DNA from: Caldanaerovirga acetigignens
Lineage (GTDB): Bacteria; Bacillota; Thermosediminibacteria; Thermosediminibacterales; Thermosediminibacteraceae
Assembly: GCF_900142995.1 (NCBI RefSeq)
Contig: NZ_FRCR01000011.1
Coordinates: forward strand, 1 to 64,000
Reading direction: 5' to 3'
DNA: 64,000 nt
Position numbers and translations under genes: made by a program. Position 1 is the stretch's first letter, and each line of letters begins with the position of its first letter. Of this stretch, positions 24,320 through 32,632 are shown piece after piece. Below the pieces are notes generated by a model, which worked only from the letters and a program-made list of their open reading frames with translations, ran no database searches and had not been told where the DNA came from.

Positions 24320-26152
24320 ATGACTTTACAGAAGAAAAAAGTACTGCTTGCCCCGTTAGATCCAGTTCATGACATCGGCCTTAAAATGATAAAAAGAGGC
24401 CTAGAGTTGGCAGGACATGATGCCATTCTCCTCCCGCCCGATTATTCTCCAGAAGAAATTATTAAAGCTGCTATAGACAACAACGTGGATGTTATATTAA
24501 TCAGCAGAACTCTTGGATATAGGGTGGCTGAAATCCTAGGGAGTTTCATCGATCTAGCCGAGGCATCTGGATTAAGAGAAAGAGTAAAAATAGGTATCGG
24601 AGGTATGGCAATTAAGCCAGAGCTTGCAGCGGAACTAGGATTTGACGCAGGTTTTGGACCAGGAACTACCGTGGAAGAAGCTATAGCCTTCGTTGAAGGC
24701 AGGGAATATATAAAAAAAGATAAAGATGCACAAAAAAAGAAAAAAGATATAACGCAGAAATACGATTATACGTTCAAAGACAAAAGAATAGAAAAGTTAT
24801 TGAATGCTATTGCCGATGAAATAATTGAATACGTGAAAGGCAAAACGACTCCCGGTATCGAAAGGGCAAAAATTCGTGAGAAGATGTTAGAAAGCAACGA
24901 TGAGGTAGAATTAAGGCAATTGAGAAAGGAATATGCTGCTTTTTGCGACGACATAGTAAAAGCATATTATGCTAATGGTATGTTAAAAGAAAAAACAAGG
25001 CAGCTTACTTCACAAGAACTCCAGGCTTTAAAGAGCTATTTAGAAAAAGTAAAGGCAAAAATGAAACCCTTGAATTTGCAGCATATTGATACTAATCCCG
25101 TAGTTTTTATCCAATACGGTACCGGTTGCCCCTTCATGGATATAGCACACATCAAAACCTGTGAGGCATGGGGTGCAGACGGTGTCGTTCATTTCGATCC
25201 ATCGTGGGGGGCTAGGACTGAAGGTTTTTACGAAGGTTTCATTACCCACGAAGAGGACGGTTCTATCATAACTTATGAAAATCTCAGGCTTATAAAAGAT
25301 GCACTGATGCCTTCTACACTGTGGCAGGTGAGAGCTCATCGAGGCTTAAATACACCAGAGACTGTATTACTTGCAGGAAGAGTGGGAGCGGATTTAACAA
25401 AAATAAATATAGCTTATGGATCTTTGGGAGGAGGGACAGACCCCGAAAGGCTAACTGTAGATGCAGTGGCTGCAATTAAATATGCGGCCAAATTTAAAAT
25501 GCCTTTCGATGTAGTTACTAATGAAGAGTTGTGCGGAGTGCCGGCGCATAAAGCATTCGCAGGAATGTTAATCGTTACAATGCTGGGGCTAAAATTAGGT
25601 GCTCGACCAATCCTTCAACCGTTATTCTGCTATTCGCCCGAAGTTATGATAAATGGACAAATGGAAGACAATTACATCGACTTCAATGCTGCAAAGATAA
25701 TCGCCCTCAAAAGAATAATAAACGCACCAATCTGGTGCGGTGCACCTATCGGATTTTTGACTCAGACAGAAGACAGAGTCCAATCTTCGTTAAGTACAGC
25801 CTTGCATGCATCACTGGCTTCTTCATTAGAAGTTGATGGAATTTCCATCGCTTCTGCCGATGAAGCTTATTCAGGCGGACCTATATCTGCTGCTTCAAGA
25901 GTCGACACTCTCAGGGCAACTCAATCGGCATTTAGATTTTTCGGACATGCTAAAATAATTCCCACTGAAAATTCCGAAGTTTGGGCTTCTCAGATTATGG
26001 AAGGCATAGAAAGTACACTCGAGTCGGTTGTTAAAAACGGCAGTTTTGTGGATGCCCTTTATAAGGGGCTATTGGGAAGCCGTGAAGAAGGAGCGTACCC
26101 GGGAAGGGCAGGCCGAGGCACGGTAAAAAATATAATTTCCGGAGGTAATTAG
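24320..26152 (+). CDS. Coenzyme-B12-dependent mutase, single chain (aminomutase/glutamate mutase superfamily)
   Basis: A 610-residue enzyme in three parts. Residues 1-130 form a B12-binding Rossmann domain with His17 in LDPVHDIG and later ELGFDAGFGPGTTVEEAI, a stretch much like KamE/OraE as I remember them. The canonical DxHxxG Asp is Pro15 here, with Asp14 beside it. Residues ~150-250 are helical and contain TTPGIER (176-182), close to the TTPSIER stretch I recall in OraS. Residues ~255-600 form a TIM barrel (VFIQYGTGCPFMDIAHIKTC, YGSLGGGTDPERL, GAPIGFLTQTEDRVQSS). It would carry out a radical 1,2-shift of an amino group or carbon skeleton using adenosylcobalamin. The PLP Lys of KamE is not evident. 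Confidence 0.82.
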   Translation: MTLQKKKVLLAPLDPVHDIGLKMIKRGLELAGHDAILLPPDYSPEEIIKAAIDNNVDVILISRTLGYRVAEILGSFIDLAEASGLRERVKIGIGGMAIKPELAAELGFDAGFGPGTTVEEAIAFVEGREYIKKDKDAQKKKKDITQKYDYTFKDKRIEKLLNAIADEIIEYVKGKTTPGIERAKIREKMLESNDEVELRQLRKEYAAFCDDIVKAYYANGMLKEKTRQLTSQELQALKSYLEKVKAKMKPLNLQHIDTNPVVFIQYGTGCPFMDIAHIKTCEAWGADGVVHFDPSWGARTEGFYEGFITHEEDGSIITYENLRLIKDALMPSTLWQVRAHRGLNTPETVLLAGRVGADLTKINIAYGSLGGGTDPERLTVDAVAAIKYAAKFKMPFDVVTNEELCGVPAHKAFAGMLIVTMLGLKLGARPILQPLFCYSPEVMINGQMEDNYIDFNAAKIIALKRIINAPIWCGAPIGFLTQTEDRVQSSLSTALHASLASSLEVDGISIASADEAYSGGPISAASRVDTLRATQSAFRFFGHAKIIPTENSEVWASQIMEGIESTLESVVKNGSFVDALYKGLLGSREEGAYPGRAGRGTVKNIISGGN

Positions 26153-26153
26153 G

Positions 26154-27224
26154 GTGCGAATAATCGGCGTTGCCGGTACTGCCAAAAACACAGGTAAAAC
26201 TACTACAATATCAGCGCTTCTTAAATGTGTATCTCAGTCCTCGAAAACAAAAATAGGCTTGACAAGCATAGGTTACGACGGAGAAGAGATTGATAACATA
26301 ACGGGGCTAGTAAAACCAAGGTTGTTTTTGAAAAAAGGTAACGTAGTTGCTACTGCCATCACTTTAATAAATGTAGGAAGTGCAGAATTAAAAATTATAG
26401 AAGAAACCGATGTTTTTACACCATTAGGAAGGGTTATAATTGCCGAAGTAAAGAAAGATGGGCTCGTAGTGGTGGCAGGTCCTAATAAGAGTGGCGAACT
26501 TAAAAGAGTCGTCAAGGCAATGTTAGAAGAATTGGGATGCGAAATTGTTCTTGTTGACGGAGCTATGAATCGAATAGCGCCGATGGCAATTGCTGATGGA
26601 TTGATTATTGCAACAGGTGCCGCTAGAAATTCCGATGTGGCCGAGTTGGTTCAAGAAACGAGGCATATTTGTGATATATTAGATTTGGCTGAGACGGGAG
26701 AAAGCTATAAGAAGATAGTAAGCGATATAAAAACAATCGCGGTAATTAACAAAGGAGACAAAATAGATACCTATCGCTATTCGGCATTGATTCATGATGA
26801 CATGGTGTTAGAACTGAGAAAAATTATAACCGACAATGCCCGTGCTATGTATATACCCGCTGCTGTTTCCCAGCCTGTGCTGGAAAAACTTTTAGAAATA
26901 TTGGATGGTAGGTTAAGCGGTTTTACAATTCTTCTTCATGATCCGCTAAAACTTATGGTGAATGCGAGTCCTGAAAGAATAGTGATGACTATAAATAAAG
27001 TAGAAGCTTTAAAAGGGCGAATGGAAGTATTGAAAAAAGTGCCGGTTTTAGCGGTAACTATAAATCCTTTTTATCCCCGATATATGTTCGATAAAAATAT
27101 TTACGAACCAGCTTATGTCGATGAAATGTTGCTGAAAAAAGAGATGCAAAAAGCACTCTCTCTGCCGGTAGTGAATATTTTAAAAGATGGTGCGGATATA
27201 TTAATGAAAATTTTGGGGTTTTAG
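26154..27224 (+). CDS. P-loop protein of B12 mutase cluster (KamB-like)
   Basis: A 356-residue protein starting with GTG one base after the mutase stop. The N-terminus carries Walker A GTAKNTGKTT (residues 8-17), and a later VLVDGAMNRIAP segment would be Walker B-like. The C-terminal half is alpha/beta without a motif I know. In lysine and ornithine aminomutase clusters a P-loop protein (KamB in lysine clusters) with a MutL-like ATPase helps replace damaged cobalamin. This is the likely role here, inferred from position and Walker type; no MutL-like partner is present in the window. A terminator follows. Confidence 0.72.
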   Translation: MRIIGVAGTAKNTGKTTTISALLKCVSQSSKTKIGLTSIGYDGEEIDNITGLVKPRLFLKKGNVVATAITLINVGSAELKIIEETDVFTPLGRVIIAEVKKDGLVVVAGPNKSGELKRVVKAMLEELGCEIVLVDGAMNRIAPMAIADGLIIATGAARNSDVAELVQETRHICDILDLAETGESYKKIVSDIKTIAVINKGDKIDTYRYSALIHDDMVLELRKIITDNARAMYIPAAVSQPVLEKLLEILDGRLSGFTILLHDPLKLMVNASPERIVMTINKVEALKGRMEVLKKVPVLAVTINPFYPRYMFDKNIYEPAYVDEMLLKKEMQKALSLPVVNILKDGADILMKILGF

Positions 27225-27255
27225 GTCGAATCTGTTGTGATTCGGCCTTTTTTCT
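27223..27255 (+). terminator. Terminator after the mutase operon
   Basis: AGGTCGAATC (27223-27232) pairs with GATTCGGCCT (27239-27248) with one G-T pair, followed by TTTTTT. The left arm overlaps the stop codon. Confidence 0.8.
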
Positions 27256-27322
27256 TTATCACAGTTCGGAAGGGCCATTCATAAATTAATTTTAGGTTCA
27301 TTTTTTGGAGGGGTGGTTCTCC

Positions 27323-28264
27323 GTGGTGTTTACCTGCAAGTGCATAGATGCGCTGTCGCCTTATTGTCCTTGTTACCTTGCTGAGACTCAAAACTGTCTT
27401 GTGTGTTCTGTACTCCAGGGGAAAGATACTTGCGATTGCAATTGGCAGGGGTTTTGTATCTATCAGGAATACATTTGGAATGGAAAGAAAAAGAAAAACT
27501 TTCGAAAGACAGTAGAAGCAAAAATAGCAGAAAAAAAGGCATTCAGCGATAACCTTGTAGTGTTTAAGGTAATACTCACGTTGCCTGCTTTAAGTCGGGA
27601 CTTCAGCCAGCCCGGTACTTATGTCTTTTTAAAGTCTTTTGATAGTCCGACTTATTTTGAAGTTCCTATTTGTGTGATGGATGCAAACGAAGATGAAAAC
27701 AGTTTAAGCTTTGCCGTTCAAATAATAGGCCCAAAAACTAAAAGTTTAGTTCAAGAAAATACAGCTTTCTTATTAAGAGGACCTTACTACAACGGAGTTT
27801 TAGGTTTAAAATATATAAAAGGTGCTAAGAACAAAAAATGTCTATTGATTGGCGGGGGAATCGGGCAAGCCTCTCTTGTCTTGATAGCTAAGGCTCTCGT
27901 TCGAGGGAAAAATGAAATAACGGCCTTATTAGATTCCGGGGCGATAAATTATAACCCCGCTGAGGATTATTTAAAAAACTTGGATGTGGCGATTCGACTT
28001 TTTGCAAAACAAGACCTTGTGCTTGGAGATTTGTTGTTGAATTTGATAGAAGAAAAAAATATTGAAATGATTTACAGTGGAGGTTCGGATATGCAGCACG
28101 ACTTTGTAAAGTCGGCCATTGTCCGGAGTGGACGAAAGATAGACTTCGCAGTATCTAACAACGTCCAGATGTGCTGCGGAGAGGGAATTTGCGGAAGTTG
28201 TGTTGTTGTATTGGGTTCAGAAAAGATAAAATTTTGTAAAGCACAAACAGAATATATGATTTAG
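27323..28264 (+). CDS. PyrK-like FAD/NAD(P) electron-transfer protein with Cys-rich N-terminus
   Basis: A 313-residue flavoprotein. GTG at 27323 follows GGAGGGG; an in-frame TTG at 27305 overlaps that site. Residues 1-45 hold nine Cys (5, 7, 15, 17, 25, 28, 37, 39, 45), an added metal or Fe-S domain. Residues 65-170 are a ferredoxin-reductase FAD barrel, and 175-280 the NAD(P) domain (LLIGGGIGQASL). The end has the PyrK-type [2Fe-2S] motif C285-x4-C290-x2-C293-x11-C305. It would pass electrons between a flavoenzyme and NAD(P) or ferredoxin. The gene sits 17 bases before the second Cys-motif flavoprotein, so the two are the likely redox pair. Confidence 0.85.
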   Translation: MVFTCKCIDALSPYCPCYLAETQNCLVCSVLQGKDTCDCNWQGFCIYQEYIWNGKKKKNFRKTVEAKIAEKKAFSDNLVVFKVILTLPALSRDFSQPGTYVFLKSFDSPTYFEVPICVMDANEDENSLSFAVQIIGPKTKSLVQENTAFLLRGPYYNGVLGLKYIKGAKNKKCLLIGGGIGQASLVLIAKALVRGKNEITALLDSGAINYNPAEDYLKNLDVAIRLFAKQDLVLGDLLLNLIEEKNIEMIYSGGSDMQHDFVKSAIVRSGRKIDFAVSNNVQMCCGEGICGSCVVVLGSEKIKFCKAQTEYMI

Positions 28265-28281
28265 TTGGGGGGGCTCAAATC

Positions 28282-29592
28282 ATGCCAAAAGTAATAGTTG
28301 TAGGCGGCGGCTGGGCGGGATGTGGTGCGGCGTTGGCCGCCAGAAAAGCAGGAGCTGAAGTGGTGATTTTGGAAAAGACTGATATGCTTCTTGGGTGCGG
28401 ACTCGTGGGAGGCATAATGAGGAACAATGGCCGCTATACCGCAGCAGAAGAGGCAATCGCATTAGGTGCAGGAGAGCTATTTGAAATTGCGGATGAATCC
28501 GCACGTCATCGCAATGTGGACTTTCCCGGACATTCCCACGCCACACTATACGATGTTGTAAAAATAGAACCCCGTGTGAGAAAATTTTTAGAAAAAATGG
28601 GAGTGGAGCTTCGCTTTCAATCAAGAGCAATAGATGTCGAAATGGAGGGTAAAAGGATAAAAAGTATAGTGTTAGCCGATGGCGAAACAATCGAAGGTGA
28701 TGTATATGTGGAAACCACCGGCTCTTCAGGGCCTATGGGAAACTGCGTTAAATATGGCAATGGATGCTGCATGTGTATACAAAGATGTCCGGCATATGGG
28801 CCGAGAGTCAGTATTAGTGAAAAAGCAGGAGTGGAAGACCTTGTCGCTAAAAGATCTCCGGACCTTTACGGTGCGATGAGTGGTTCATGTAAATTGAACA
28901 AAGATTCGCTCGGAGAAGATATAAAAAAGGAATTAGAGGAAAAAGGAGTAGTTGTGATAAAGTTGCCCGAAGAGTTTATTAATAAAGAAAAACTTTCGAT
29001 AAAAGTATGCCAGCAATACGCTTCAGATGAGTTTGCAGAGAACATTGTTTTATTAGATACCGGACACGCAAAGCTCATGGCACCGTTTTTCAGTTTAGAT
29101 GAATTGAGAAAAATTAAAGGCTTTGAAAATGTTTGTTTTGAGGATCCCTATGCAGGCAGCAAAGGAAATTCGATAAGATATATGTCAATGGCACCGCGTG
29201 ATGACTACCTGCAAGTGGAAGGAGTTGAAAACCTGTTTTGTGCGGGGGAAAAGTCCGGGCCGATTGTTGGGCACACCGAAGCTATTTGCACTGGAATTCT
29301 TGCAGGTCACAATGCGGTAAGGAAGGCACTGGGACTGGAGCTTTTGAAACTGCCAAGAGAACTGGCTGTTGGAGACATTATAGCTTACGTGAACGAGGAG
29401 ATTAAAAAGCCCGAAGGACTTTATAAACGCTTTACTTTTGCAGGTTCTGTTTACTTCGAGCGAATGAAGAAATTCGGGCTTTACCTTACAGAAAAAGGGG
29501 CAATAAGAGAAAAAGTGAAAAATCTCCAACTTTATAACGTTTTCAATGAAAATCTCGTCATAAATGAAGGAAAACGACAACACGGCGTATAA
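28282..29592 (+). CDS. FAD-dependent oxidoreductase, copy 2 (GidA/TrmFO-like fold)
   Basis: A 436-residue paralogue of the flavoprotein at 21835, very similar over its whole length, with the same Rossmann motif (VIVVGGGWAGCGAALAARKAG-like start; Glu in VVILEKT) and the closing NLFCAGEKSGPIVGHTEAICTG. The Cys motif is kept at the same positions (C155, C162, C165, C169) with an extra Cys163. It follows the PyrK-like gene and is separated from the first paralogue by the regulator and mutase operon. The two may form a heteromeric oxidase or act on different intermediates of one pathway. Confidence 0.85.
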   Translation: MPKVIVVGGGWAGCGAALAARKAGAEVVILEKTDMLLGCGLVGGIMRNNGRYTAAEEAIALGAGELFEIADESARHRNVDFPGHSHATLYDVVKIEPRVRKFLEKMGVELRFQSRAIDVEMEGKRIKSIVLADGETIEGDVYVETTGSSGPMGNCVKYGNGCCMCIQRCPAYGPRVSISEKAGVEDLVAKRSPDLYGAMSGSCKLNKDSLGEDIKKELEEKGVVVIKLPEEFINKEKLSIKVCQQYASDEFAENIVLLDTGHAKLMAPFFSLDELRKIKGFENVCFEDPYAGSKGNSIRYMSMAPRDDYLQVEGVENLFCAGEKSGPIVGHTEAICTGILAGHNAVRKALGLELLKLPRELAVGDIIAYVNEEIKKPEGLYKRFTFAGSVYFERMKKFGLYLTEKGAIREKVKNLQLYNVFNENLVINEGKRQHGV

Positions 29593-29636
29593 TAATAAAT
29601 ACTAATATAATTTATTCGGAAAAGGGTGTTGTTAAT

Positions 29637-30347
29637 TTGAAGGTGAGGTTGCAAAAATTCCTTTCTATGGCTGGAATTGCCTCCAGACGAGCATGTGAAA
29701 TGTTAATACTTGATGGAAGGGTTCAAGTTAACGGGAAAGTTGTTAAAGAACTGGGCACCAAGGTCGACCCCGATGCGGATGAAGTAAGAGTAGATGGAGA
29801 AATATGCCGCATTAAAATGAAACCCGTATATATAATTATGAATAAACCAAAAGGAGTTTTGACTACTGTTAAAGATCCTTTTGGCAGACCTACTGTTATC
29901 GACCTTCTTGCGGGTGTAAAAGAAAGAGTGTTTCCGGTGGGCCGCTTGGATAAGGATACGGAAGGACTACTTATAATAACCAATGACGGTGAACTGTCGT
30001 ATAAGCTTATGCATCCCAAGCATCAGATAGATAAGACTTATATAGCGAAAGTTATGGGTGTTCCCGATGAAAAAGACATCAGAAGGTTAAGAAAGGGAAT
30101 ATTCTTGGAAGATGGAAAAACAGCCCCTGCAAAAGTTCGCATTTTGAAAAAAGGAAGGAATGCTGTGCTCGAAATTATTATTCACGAGGGGCGAAAAAGG
30201 CAAGTGCGTCGCATGTGCGAAGCTATAGGCCATCCAGTTTTGTCGCTCAGGCGAACCCGCATAGGAAATCTGACCCTCCGGGGACTTGCCCCCGGGGGGT
30301 GGAGATACATGACAGAAGAAGAGGTCAACTACCTTAAAAATCTGTAG
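29637..30347 (+). CDS. rluB: RsuA/RluB-family rRNA pseudouridine synthase
   Basis: A 236-residue enzyme that isomerises uridine in rRNA. TTG start. The S4 domain is residues 1-60 (MKVRLQKFLSMAGIASRRAC; LILDGRVQVNGKVV). The catalytic Asp is in FPVGRLDKDTEGLLIITNDG. Later marks are HEGRKRQVRRMCEAIGHPV and LRRTRIGNLTL. The B. subtilis homologue acts on 23S rRNA; the small-subunit RsuA alternative cannot be excluded by eye. It often neighbours scpAB and cmk in Firmicutes, as it loosely does here. Confidence 0.9.
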   Translation: MKVRLQKFLSMAGIASRRACEMLILDGRVQVNGKVVKELGTKVDPDADEVRVDGEICRIKMKPVYIIMNKPKGVLTTVKDPFGRPTVIDLLAGVKERVFPVGRLDKDTEGLLIITNDGELSYKLMHPKHQIDKTYIAKVMGVPDEKDIRRLRKGIFLEDGKTAPAKVRILKKGRNAVLEIIIHEGRKRQVRRMCEAIGHPVLSLRRTRIGNLTLRGLAPGGWRYMTEEEVNYLKNL

Positions 30348-30360
30348 AGGGGGAAAAATT

Positions 30361-30822
30361 TTGATTGTATTTAGAAGGGCAAGACCTGGGGATTTTGAGG
30401 TGATAAAAGGCATTTTAGAAAAGGTTGGGCTTATCACGGATGGCATTGAACAACATAGGGACAATTTTATGGTGGCTGAGGAGGATAACATCGCAATAGC
30501 AACGGGAGGGTTAGAAATTTACGGTGATATAGCGATACTTCGATCTCTTGCGGTGCTGCCGGAATTTCAAGGCAGGGGAATAGGCGATGGACTCGTGAGA
30601 GCTTTAATAAACTTTGCAGAACGAAGAGGAGTGAAAAAGATATTTCTTTACACTAGAAGCGCGAAACCTTTTTTTGAAAAGATAGGGTTTATAGTTGCAG
30701 AGCCGAAAGATTTATATGAAAAAAACATAAAGTCGTCCCAAATGGAACGATGTGCTAATTCATCGATTTTATTGAAGCTGGATGTAAACGACTTTTTTAA
30801 GAATATAAAATGCAAGAAGTAG
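30361..30822 (+). CDS. GNAT-family N-acetyltransferase, ArgA-like
   Basis: A 153-residue acetyl-CoA-dependent acyltransferase with a TTG start behind GAGGGGG. The acetyl-CoA loop is LAVLPEFQGRGIGDGLVRAL, followed by FAERRGVKKIFLYTRSAKPFFEKIGF, which is the pattern of short stand-alone glutamate N-acetyltransferase-like domains (described, residues ~83-116). The substrate may be glutamate or another amine. No arginine-biosynthesis genes are adjacent, so this is only a possibility. Confidence 0.75.
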   Translation: MIVFRRARPGDFEVIKGILEKVGLITDGIEQHRDNFMVAEEDNIAIATGGLEIYGDIAILRSLAVLPEFQGRGIGDGLVRALINFAERRGVKKIFLYTRSAKPFFEKIGFIVAEPKDLYEKNIKSSQMERCANSSILLKLDVNDFFKNIKCKK

Positions 30823-30832
30823 AGCTTTTTGT

Positions 30833-30861
30833 TTGAATGTTTTTCTTATATTTGGTATAAT
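30833..30861 (+). promoter_or_regulatory. speE promoter
   Basis: TTGAAT (30833-30838), 17 bases, TATAAT (30856-30861), 44 bases upstream of the speE start. Confidence 0.7.
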
Positions 30862-30904
30862 TTTTCCGATGTAAAAGAATCACCAGCAAAAGGAGTGAAA
30901 GGAT

Positions 30905-31735
30905 TTGGAACTGTGGTTTTCTGAAATGCAATCTAAAAATGTAAAGATGAGCTATAAAATAAAGAATCTGCTTCATTCGGAAAAGACTAAATTCCAAAAC
31001 CTTGCAGTTATAGATAGCGAGGAATTTGGCAGAATGCTGATACTCGACGATGTGGTACAACTGACTATGAAGGATGAGTTCATCTACCATGAAATGATGG
31101 CTCACGTGCCACTATTTACTCATGGCAGCCCCGAAAGGGTTTTGGTTATTGGTGGTGGAGACGGAGGCACGCTTCGTGAAATTTTAAAACATCCAGTAAA
31201 AGAGGCTCATCTGGTCGAAATAGATGAAAAAGTTATCGAGGCATCGAAGAGATTTTTCCCAGAACTAAGTGTCGCATTTGACGACCCAAGAGCAAAGATT
31301 TTCTGCGAAGACGGTATTGCTTACGTCAAGAGGTTTAAAAACTATTATGATGTTATCATAGTTGATTCAACGGATCCGGTGGGTCCAGCTGTGGGTCTTT
31401 TCAGAAAAGAATTCTACAAAGATATTTTTGATGCTTTGACAGAAAAAGGAGTTTTTGTAGCGCAGACCGAATCTCCCTTTTATTATGAAGGATTGTTGAA
31501 AGAAGTTTATAATTGTATTGCCGAAATATTCCCATATGCTGCTGTTTATACGGCTGTTATTCCTACATATCCAGGTGCTCTTTGGACGTTTACTATAGGT
31601 TCTAAGCAAGTAGACCCGAGCGACAAAGCTAACGTTCCGGAAAGCTGTAATTTTAAAACCAGGTACTATACGCCGGAAATCCATAAAGCTTGCTTTAAAA
31701 TACCTCCATTTATAAAAGAAATCCTTTCTAAATAG
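30905..31735 (+). CDS. speE: Spermidine synthase (polyamine aminopropyltransferase)
   Basis: A 276-residue enzyme that transfers the aminopropyl group of decarboxylated SAM to putrescine. TTG start with AAAGGAG 9 bases upstream. Motifs are the N-terminal ELWFSEMQSKNVKMSYKIK, the Rossmann loop VLVIGGGDGGTLREIL, the acidic DEKVIEASKRFFPEL, and catalytic Asp in IVDSTDPVGPAVGLF. It lies next to agmatinase (speB), and SAM decarboxylase (speD) lies 8 kb away, so the full route from agmatine to spermidine is present in the window. Confidence 0.96.
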   Translation: MELWFSEMQSKNVKMSYKIKNLLHSEKTKFQNLAVIDSEEFGRMLILDDVVQLTMKDEFIYHEMMAHVPLFTHGSPERVLVIGGGDGGTLREILKHPVKEAHLVEIDEKVIEASKRFFPELSVAFDDPRAKIFCEDGIAYVKRFKNYYDVIIVDSTDPVGPAVGLFRKEFYKDIFDALTEKGVFVAQTESPFYYEGLLKEVYNCIAEIFPYAAVYTAVIPTYPGALWTFTIGSKQVDPSDKANVPESCNFKTRYYTPEIHKACFKIPPFIKEILSK

Positions 31736-31749
31736 AAGAGGGGAGAAAA

Positions 31750-32613
31750 TTGCTTGGATTTAGTAGATTGGTGAATCAAGGAAGATTTCTCCAGGCAAAG
31801 GACGATTACGATGAGAGTAGGGCTGTTATCATAGGCGTTCCAATGGACTTTACCGTTAGTTTCAGACCGGGGACAAGGATGGCCCCGAGAAAAATAAGGG
31901 AAGTTTCTTACGGATTAGAAGATTTTAGCCCTTACTTGCAGGATACGCTTCAAAATAAATCTTTTTACGACGCAGGAGATTTGGACCTCCCTTATGGGAA
32001 TGTTACAAAAAGCCTGGATATTATCGAACAGGCGGCAGAAATCATATTAAATGATGGTAAAATACCTATATTTATCGGTGGGGAGCATCTCATTACATAT
32101 CCTATAGTAAGACAAGTTGCAAAAAAATATCCAGAGCTTAAGGTTTTACACTTTGACGCTCATGCAGACTTGAGGGATACCTTTTTTGACGAAAAGCTAT
32201 CCCATGCTACTGTGATGCGCAGGGTTTGTGAATGCATCAAGGAAAGACACCTCTACCAATACGGCATAAGGTCCGGTGTAAAGGAAGAGTTTGAGTATGC
32301 AAAAGGCCATACAAATATGAATTTGATAGATGTAAAAGGACCTTTTTCAGAAAACCTGGAACAAATAAAAGGATATCCGGTTTATATTACTATAGATATC
32401 GACGTGGTAGACCCAGCCTTTGCTCCGGGAACGGGGACGCCCGAACCCGGAGGTTGTAGCTCTCAAGATATACTAGAAGTGGTTTCTCATTTTAGGCAAT
32501 TTAACGTGGTTGGGTTTGATATTGTCGAGGTTTCGCCCTTGAGCGACTTTTCAGAGAGGACTTCCTTGCTTGCTGCTAAGATTTTAAGGGAAGTGTTGAT
32601 TTCAATTTGTTAG
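31750..32613 (+). CDS. speB: Agmatinase
   Basis: A 287-residue Mn-dependent ureohydrolase converting agmatine to putrescine and urea. TTG start after GAGGGGAG. The binuclear Mn ligands appear as GGEH, HFDAHADLRD and DIDVVDPAFAPGTGTPEPGG, all characteristic of the arginase/agmatinase family. It follows speE by 14 bases in the same operon and so supplies its putrescine. Speculatively, the putrescine route may also serve the nearby B12/flavin cluster. Confidence 0.94.
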   Translation: MLGFSRLVNQGRFLQAKDDYDESRAVIIGVPMDFTVSFRPGTRMAPRKIREVSYGLEDFSPYLQDTLQNKSFYDAGDLDLPYGNVTKSLDIIEQAAEIILNDGKIPIFIGGEHLITYPIVRQVAKKYPELKVLHFDAHADLRDTFFDEKLSHATVMRRVCECIKERHLYQYGIRSGVKEEFEYAKGHTNMNLIDVKGPFSENLEQIKGYPVYITIDIDVVDPAFAPGTGTPEPGGCSSQDILEVVSHFRQFNVVGFDIVEVSPLSDFSERTSLLAAKILREVLISIC

Positions 32614-32632
32614 AAGTTTGGTGAAAATTGCT

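Noticed and set aside
24320-26152. Assignment as D-ornithine 4,5-aminomutase
   Set aside because: Domain order, length and motif differ, and the partner genes ortA, ortB, ord are not present.
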